A DNA stretch of 7,902 nt. Origin: Akkermansiaceae bacterium (GTDB taxonomy: Bacteria; Verrucomicrobiota; Verrucomicrobiia; Verrucomicrobiales; Akkermansiaceae). The stretch covers positions 1-7,902 of the forward strand of contig JAQGPE010000005.1 of NCBI GenBank assembly GCA_028293225.1, in the 5' to 3' direction. The notes beneath the pieces were generated by a model. That model made no database searches, was not told the DNA's origin, and saw only the letters and a program-made list of their open reading frames with translations. Shown here in pieces: positions 6,001-7,902 of this stretch. Made by a program: the position numbers and the translations under genes. How positions within the stretch are numbered: the stretch's first letter is position 1; the number at the start of each line of letters is the position of its first letter.

Positions 6001-7902
6001 TCTACGAGCGCACGCTCAGGTCTCTGGTCAATGCCAGTGGAGCCTTCAATCAGGCCGGCAGGATGACCCGCTCGCTGCGCAACCAGGAGAACCAGATCGA
6101 CGACTATAATACGGTCATCGTGCAGCAGGAGCGCGCCTATGTGAACCAGCTGATCGACGTCTTCGGCCAGCCGTATTCCGGGGATATCGGGGCAGGAAAG
6201 ACTTACGCCCAAGGCTACACCGGCCCCGATACGGAGCGCTGGTTCATTGTCGACCGCCCTTCGGATCTGGTCGACACAACCGCTCCGGTGAGCGTGACGA
6301 TGAGGGTTCCCACCAACGTTCGCGGCTTCACCGGTCAGTCGATCAACGACGTGCTCGACAGCTACAACTCCCTCGACACCGTGTCGAAAACGGTGACCGT
6401 GACCCCGAACCGCTTCGCCCAGTTCGCCGATGTCATCGGGCTGAATTCTCCGCTGGGCTCCCGCCCGCAGACCGGCGGCCTGCAGAGTGCCTTGCTCGAT
6501 TCCTACCTCTCCCAGCTATCGCTGCTGAGAGCCGCCAATGACATCCGGGTCAAACAGGCCAACTTCACCCGCCAGGCCGCGGTGTTCCAGGAGGTCATCG
6601 ACAACCACCGCAGCCAGCTCGACATGTCCGAGGAAACCGGCATCGCCGTGAAGGCCCTGACGACCGCCTCGACAATCATGACCCGTGCGCAGGCTTTCCT
6701 CACCATCACTTCGGAGACCTCCTACGAGATCTCCGAAGCCGCCGCGGAATCCCTGCCGAAATCCGCCGGTCTGGCCAATGACGTCACCGCGCCTGTCCGC
6801 GGCAGCATCAAGCTCTCGACCGCCACCATCCGCAATGGAATGGCCTACGCCAAGTATGGCCTCATGATCGGCAGCGAGGCCACCAAGGCTTCGGCGGATG
6901 TCCTCACCGGACTGCTGAAAAGCACCATCGCGGACATGAATCTCTCGCTGGAAGAACGCCAGCTCGCCTACGAACTGGAGGCATCCTACCGCGATCTTCT
7001 CAGCCAGCATTTCGAACTGGCCGAACTCAGTGCGAATCAGATGCGGGCCGACCAGAAGGCCATCAATCTCCGCGCCGAGGGCGACCGCATCCTGAGCGAG
7101 CGTGAGGTCTTCCGCCAGCGGGCCGCGGCGGTGATCCAGGGTTACCGAACCAAGGATCTGGGCTTCCGCATCTTCCGCAACGAAGCGCTGGAGCAATATC
7201 GCAGTCTCTTCGATCTCGCGAGCCGCTACAGCTACCTCGCCGCCAAAAGTTACGACTACGAAACCGGTCTGCTCGGCACGAAAAAAGGGCAGGAGATCTT
7301 CGACAAGATCGTTGCCTCCCGCTCCCTCGGAGACCTGACCGGCGGCGTGCCTCAGTCGACGGTCAGCACCCTGGGAGACGCAGGTCTCGCCGGAACCATG
7401 GCTCAACTCAGCGCCGACTTCTCGGTCGCGGAAGGCCGCCTCGGCATCAACAACCCCGACCAGTACGGGACGGTGTTTTCCCTGCGCTCCGAGCTCTTCC
7501 GCCTGCGCAACGATCCTGCAATCACCAGCGACGACGACGCCTGGCAGCAAACGATCGAGCAACACGTCGTGGCCAACGTGATGAACGACCCCGATGTCGC
7601 CACCTACTGCCGCAATATCAAAAAGCCCAATGGAACCGCGGTGCCGGGCATTGTCATCCCCTTCAGCACCACCATCCAGCACGGCAAGAACTTCTTCGGC
7701 CTCGACCTCGCGGCGGGCGACCACGCCTACACGCCGAGCAACTTCGCCACCAAGATCTACAATGTGGGGATCGCGCTCCCCGGCTATGTCGGCATGGACA
7801 CCTATGCGGCGGGAAATACCAATGGCGCACCTGGCAGTGGCGCGGCCAATGCGCTCAGCTCCACTCCGTATGTGTATCTGATTCCGTGCGGCAACGATTA
7901 CA
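1..7902 (+). CDS. Giant exported TcA-like protein, internal fragment open at both ends
   Basis: One frame (codons from base 3) runs through the whole window without a stop: 2,633 codons, with bases 1-2 and 7902 belonging to split codons. No start can be assigned because the gene enters the window already open. The translation has a coherent plan throughout: a Pro/Ala/Gly-rich tail, about 1,500 residues of beta-rich sequence with small inserted repeats, a helical region, long amphipathic helices and a beta-rich end. Only three cysteines are present (1870, 2536, 2629), which fits a protein acting outside the cytoplasm. From about residue 1980 the order of segments resembles the pore/TcB-binding part of insecticidal Tc-toxin A subunits; the N-terminal half does not match a classical TcA that I can recognise. 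Classical TcA proteins are about 2,300-2,600 residues, so this one is at least that long. The reading frame is certain. Function is inferred: possibly a secreted or surface pore/translocation protein. It could instead be a structural surface protein of a family that has only been called hypothetical. Confidence 0.9.
3..77 (+). other. Pro/Ala/Gly-rich N-terminal tail, possibly start of mature protein
   Basis: Residues 1-25 begin AQTAAGAPGTPAGPP and continue with a PPP run before the first strand-like segment at residue 27. The split codon before residue 1 ends in TG, so it is Leu, Val or Met. A sequence such as L-A-Q-T just before a low-complexity Pro/Ala linker is typical of the residues around a signal peptidase site. 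I infer that a signal peptide lies directly upstream of the window, which would put the true start within perhaps 30 codons. The hydrophobic core of such a peptide is not visible here, so this is suggestive only. Confidence 0.4.
81..386 (+). other. N-terminal beta-rich domain, first part
   Basis: Residues 27-128 alternate short hydrophobic strands with Gly/Asn/Pro turns, for example VYVDRYP near 45, ILARASIGGVF near 59 and YWRIQPVQPGESFKING at 99-115. I do not recognise a named family. The strand pattern seems to be interrupted by the Thr/Val module that follows. It resumes at about residue 185 with PATSYYYSPHAERVF, suggesting that the two flanks form one domain around an inserted module. The composition is that of an extracellular beta protein, with no cysteine and few lysines. 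Confidence 0.5.
387..533 (+). repeat. Thr/Val beta module, copy 1 (degenerate)
   Basis: Residues 129-177 carry STTVTVV, then EMIVGATILGQPITRI and NTVTLAGNA. They align with the better-preserved copy at residues 620-679: the TTVTV strand, the V-G-M/A turn, the TRI-V/L-x-G strand and the final V-x-L strand correspond. This copy is shorter by several residues and lacks the STAGL segment. Modules of this type (xTVTVxSTxGLxVGMxVTGxGI) recur in large bacterial surface proteins. The role is probably structural, as a small beta unit in a fibre or loop. Confidence 0.5.
570..1112 (+). other. N-terminal beta-rich domain, second part
   Basis: Residues 190-370 contain YYYSPHAERVFASQAGRV at 190-207 followed by a TITWITR strand, then an IYWTEGG segment near 243 and a run of aromatic, strand-like stretches: GRIFIEYLGNVRLGG at 314-328 and NIYEYIGSDVVDIVRV at 329-344. 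The sequence looks well ordered rather than low-complexity. I cannot name the fold. It ends in a short PPSGGG linker just before the GGSGY tandem, another sign that the repeat block was placed in a loop. Confidence 0.5.
1137..1229 (+). repeat. GGSGY module, copy 1
   Basis: Residues 379-409 read as a short beta unit: ATATVVNGVVTAVSI followed by LDGGSGYGSTAPIVRF. The pattern is A-x-A-x-V-x-x-G-x-V-T-x-V-x-x-x-x-G-G-S-G-Y-x-x-x-P. It matches copy 2 (residues 420-450) at 16 of 31 positions by direct comparison, with a period of 41 residues (123 bases). This unit type recurs in many secreted and phage-tail-like bacterial proteins. A structural role is inferred; no catalytic residues are evident. 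Confidence 0.8.
1260..1352 (+). repeat. GGSGY module, copy 2
   Basis: Residues 420-450 repeat copy 1 as ASATVSHGVVTAVTL followed by NQGGSGYPHLTPSPVL. The GVVTAV and GGSGY cores are identical to copy 1, while the ends have diverged. The DNA is only partly conserved; the cores use different synonymous codons, such as GTCGTC against GTGGTG. The duplication is therefore not recent, or the two units were acquired separately. Ordinary host-like sequence resumes after SSLQNAASYYG at 452-462. Confidence 0.8.
1380..1850 (+). other. Aromatic-rich beta region between the inserted modules
   Basis: Residues 460-616 are rich in Tyr, Trp, Phe, Asp and Ser. They include FNKVVFYWLQEGAFSIKWPK at 497-516 (last residue of the run approximate), DRYWLRWSPNLSDYSHY at 517-533 and RFYVNFAPN at 575-583. 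The stretch SVWYLNLYSQGQDRQIG at 599-615 runs directly into the second Thr/Val module. The chain then returns to similar sequence at 681 (QSDGDSPINTGATVG). I do not recognise a catalytic site. This looks like part of one large beta domain carrying the module in a loop. Confidence 0.45.
1860..2039 (+). repeat. Thr/Val beta module, copy 2
   Basis: Residues 620-679 show the full form of the module: NGTTTVTVGSTAGLEVGMIV, then TGPGINGSATVTRIVDGTHL and VLSQALPNGTNNLVYT. It corresponds to the degenerate copy at residues 129-177 and resembles a module type I know from large bacterial surface proteins. Its boundaries coincide with a visible break in the neighbouring aromatic-rich sequence, so it is probably an insertion into an existing domain. 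Confidence 0.7.
2220..2840 (+). other. Beta-rich region with PGYNPNEEHA segment
   Basis: Residues 740-946 include RQLTVRWFKKVSA at 747-759, GRYTISYPATTSPQIVIAQG at 776-795 and a distinctive QNDPSKPGYNPNEEHA segment at 811-826. That segment is followed by PRAYALRDDLN (831-841) and the strand EPFVLMAYTDPAD (851-863). The sharply defined Asn/Pro/Glu/His segment looks like a conserved loop, and I have the impression of having seen it in other very large hypothetical proteins. It is not a known enzyme motif to me. Asp/Asn/Glu clusters could bind calcium, but no canonical loop is seen. Confidence 0.45.
2820..3507 (+). other. Central beta-rich region (YRPVWP / LPPHLQKRF segments)
   Basis: Residues 940-1169 contain KGFTWVHRGPHDAAEPLLSM at 945-964 with YYLSREGFYIPG beyond it, a LTVTYRPVWPTGAPEL segment (1021-1036) and LTLPKFGLPQVRGQAS (1042-1057). 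They also contain the block GKTYFQSLPPHLQKRFYLDP at 1115-1134, followed by a short strand (GTLVFTGVF) and an acidic stretch EIAGDDYLDLNLLS. The regular strand/turn character suggests stacked beta domains. No family was assigned with confidence. The central acidic stretch marks a domain end, and a short helix follows at 1180-1200. Confidence 0.45.
3810..3956 (+). other. Immunoglobulin-like or similar beta segment
   Basis: Residues 1270-1318 run FKIASQLYVGDLKVIQSS, then NPLDEQVTLRQSGDFAGKPE and DYEFEWRWTTG. The pattern of alternating hydrophobics, a central SGDF turn and a final strand with paired Trp (EFEWRW) resembles an immunoglobulin-type or PKD-type sandwich edge, where a Tyr-x-Trp-x-Trp strand is common. 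It sits before a Ser/Ala-rich linker and the galactose-binding-like domain. It is probably an adhesion or spacer domain; the assignment is tentative. Confidence 0.35.
4245..4547 (+). other. Galactose-binding-like beta-sandwich (probable)
   Basis: Residues 1415-1515 show the order typical of the small jelly-roll domains found in exported Verrucomicrobiota/Bacteroidota proteins. First comes a strand with GFVLYVNSRPVLAYNAP (1439-1455), then a loop rich in Ala/Thr/Ser. It ends with FSVAPSYFTAGLNTIEVAVY (1477-1496) and a closing strand SLNFMLEA (1506-1513). The arrangement of x-Y-V-N-x, then P-x-x-x-x-x-G-x-N-x-I-x-V-x-V-Y, is what suggests the fold. Such domains commonly bind carbohydrate. Ligand and true binding are not visible from sequence. 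Confidence 0.45.
4680..5280 (+). other. Helical region with NPFEQR and RWEGDV segments
   Basis: From residue 1560 the beta character ends. After a last strand WFTMRYRPKAG (1561-1571), residues 1580-1760 contain SRWMPPQFVEGWVKRVLAAI (1586-1605), NPFEQRLKDLYNNGANTDVS (1606-1625), QAGTRWEGDVALTMDNIND (1629-1647) and GLIAIYETVLNRAKGMSID (1649-1667). Hydrophobic heptad-like spacing indicates amphipathic helices, perhaps a TPR-like or TcA-shell-like helical bundle. The EEELAMLRGRDDF stretch near 1733-1745 is a further helix and turn. I do not recognise a named family. Confidence 0.5.
5281..5942 (+). other. Helical region with PQGHGDAYGHY segment
   Basis: Residues 1760-1980 carry YWNYTHGINSGEVIYAVNYN (1760-1779), a degenerate Asp/Asn loop NGVIDESD (1790-1797) and a sharply written block MFPQGHGDAYGHYLTALTGY (1801-1820). 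Further on are DYMDERKFAAAAGNVARTAE (1848-1867) and GLDEWVSRSSQGALYHWAVA (1906-1925), then TGIQKIDRTTVPEISQLA (1937-1954). The His/Asp/Tyr-rich PQGHGDAYGHY block looks conserved, but it is neither an HExxH zinc site nor another enzyme motif I know. The region leads into the helices with which the TcA-like part begins. The first cysteine of the window is at 1870. Confidence 0.5.
5970..6167 (+). other. First long amphipathic helix pair
   Basis: Residues 1990-2055 are dominated by helix formers: QSQFEQVYERTLRSLVNASG (1995-2014), then a second run FNQAGRMTRSLRNQENQIDD (2016-2035) continuing through VQQERAYVNQLIDVFG to about 2056. Charged and hydrophobic residues alternate in a heptad-like way, suggesting coiled coil. 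TcA subunits have an equivalent stretch before the pore helices in which paired helices carry Leu/Glu/Gln-rich sequence. Similarity is by pattern only. Confidence 0.5.
6225..6422 (+). other. Short beta segment within the helical region
   Basis: Residues 2075-2140 break the helices with strand-like sequence: TERWFIVDRP (2077-2087), TTAPVSVTMRVPTNVRGF (2093-2110) and TVSKTVTVTPNRFAQFAD (2126-2143). It could be a small beta insertion at the end of a helical hairpin. A glycine-rich bit just before it (GDIGAGKT, 2060-2067) matches a P-loop pattern by chance (see rejected items). Confidence 0.4.
6480..7277 (+). other. Long helical hairpin, TcA pore-domain-like
   Basis: Residues 2160-2425 are almost wholly helix-forming. 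A first arm (2162-2249) runs through QSALLDSYLSQLSLLRAAND and on to SYEISEAAAES. A Pro/Gly turn (2250-2268, SLPKSAGL...TAPVRGS) follows, and then a second, longer arm (2269-2425). The second arm contains LEERQLAYELEASYRDLLSQ (2316-2335) and the aromatic helix EALEQYRSLFDLASRYSYLA (2394-2413), and ends AKSYDYETG at 2414-2422. In TcA proteins the matching stretch is a charged Glu/Gln/Arg-rich coiled coil followed by an aromatic helix that closes with an AxxxYxxE-type motif. The match in order and spacing is the main evidence for a TcA relationship. Arms of this length could form a channel. It could also be a plain coiled-coil stalk. Confidence 0.5.
7278..7901 (+). other. TcA C-terminal-like (TcB-binding-like) region, incomplete
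   Basis: Residues 2426-2633 begin with GTKKGQEIFDKIVASRSLGD and then a helix, GTMAQLSADFSVAEGRLGIN (2464-2483), which continues NPDQYGTVFSLRSELFRL to 2501. The region then becomes beta-rich: VPGIVIPFSTTI (2547-2558), FFGLDLAAGDHAYT (2564-2577), KIYNVGIALPGYVG (2584-2597) and the final YVYLIPCGND (2623-2632). TcA subunits show the same order near their C-terminus: a helix with an N-R/P-x-E segment, a strand with L-F-x-x-D, then R-R-I-K-S-V-x-x-x-I-P and a last strand. In TcA that end binds the TcB cocoon. The frame is still open at the window edge, so the C-terminus is missing but probably near. Confidence 0.45.

Noticed and set aside
6180..6203. GDIGAGKT at residues 2060-2067 fits the Walker A pattern G-x-x-x-x-G-K-T
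   Set aside because: No hydrophobic strand precedes it, no Walker B partner follows, and it sits between a coiled-coil stretch and a short beta segment. A chance match is likely in a protein this long.
7281..7289. A6G3 run as a possible slippage or frameshift site
   Set aside because: The zero frame continues into ordered sequence that fits the upstream domain order, and neither alternative frame carries domain-like sequence. Six A residues alone are weak evidence.
4623..7724. Other minus-strand open frames of 170, 347 and 402 residues
   Set aside because: They are bounded by the same sense CTA/TCA codons and have the same antisense composition as the long shadow. They lie over well-structured sense sequence.
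1..7902. CRISPR array, tRNA, rRNA, insertion sequence or attachment site
   Set aside because: There are no regularly spaced short repeats, cloverleaf structure, terminal inverted repeats or transposase-like sequence. The only repeats are protein-level modules inside the gene.

Overview
The window lies entirely inside one very large plus-strand gene. Reading codons from base 3 (codon starts at multiples of 3, so residue n begins at base 3n) gives 2,633 consecutive sense codons to base 7901, with no stop and no defensible start. Both ends of the gene are outside the window. There is no intergenic DNA, and I see no RNA gene, CRISPR array, insertion sequence, promoter or terminator. All other open frames are shadows of this frame.

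Organism: the DNA is GC-rich with third positions mostly G or C. TTA, CTA and TCA codons are almost absent, only four in the whole frame. The protein carries small glycine/threonine/valine modules of a kind I associate with very large exported proteins of Verrucomicrobiota and relatives such as Planctomycetota. I infer a GC-rich Gram-negative bacterium, possibly Verrucomicrobiota. The sequence alone does not prove this.

Layout: residues 1-25 are a Pro/Ala/Gly-rich tail that looks like the start of a mature exported protein. Residues 27-1520 are mostly beta-strand, with Tyr/Trp/Thr/Asn-rich segments. Small repeat modules appear to have been inserted into this part: a Thr/Val module at 129-177, a tandem GGSGY pair at 379-450, and a second Thr/Val module at 620-679. 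A galactose-binding-like beta-sandwich is likely at 1415-1515. Residues 1560-1980 change to a helical, Trp/Tyr-containing region with conserved-looking segments. Residues 1990-2430 are dominated by long amphipathic helices, broken by a short beta segment (2080-2140) and by a Pro/Gly turn (2250-2268). Residues 2430-2633 return to a mixed/beta fold.

Interpretation: the order of parts from about residue 1980 onward resembles the pore-forming and TcB-binding end of Tc-toxin A subunits (TcA, e.g. TcdA). That order is a long helical hairpin, an aromatic-rich helix ending in an AxKxYxYE-type motif, a helix with an NNPDQYG turn, then a G-L-D / K-I-x-x-V / L-P beta unit. The N-terminal half does not look like a classical TcA shell. 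The working hypothesis is a giant, cysteine-poor, exported TcA-like protein with a different, repeat-bearing front end. It rests on pattern recognition alone and needs a profile or structure comparison.
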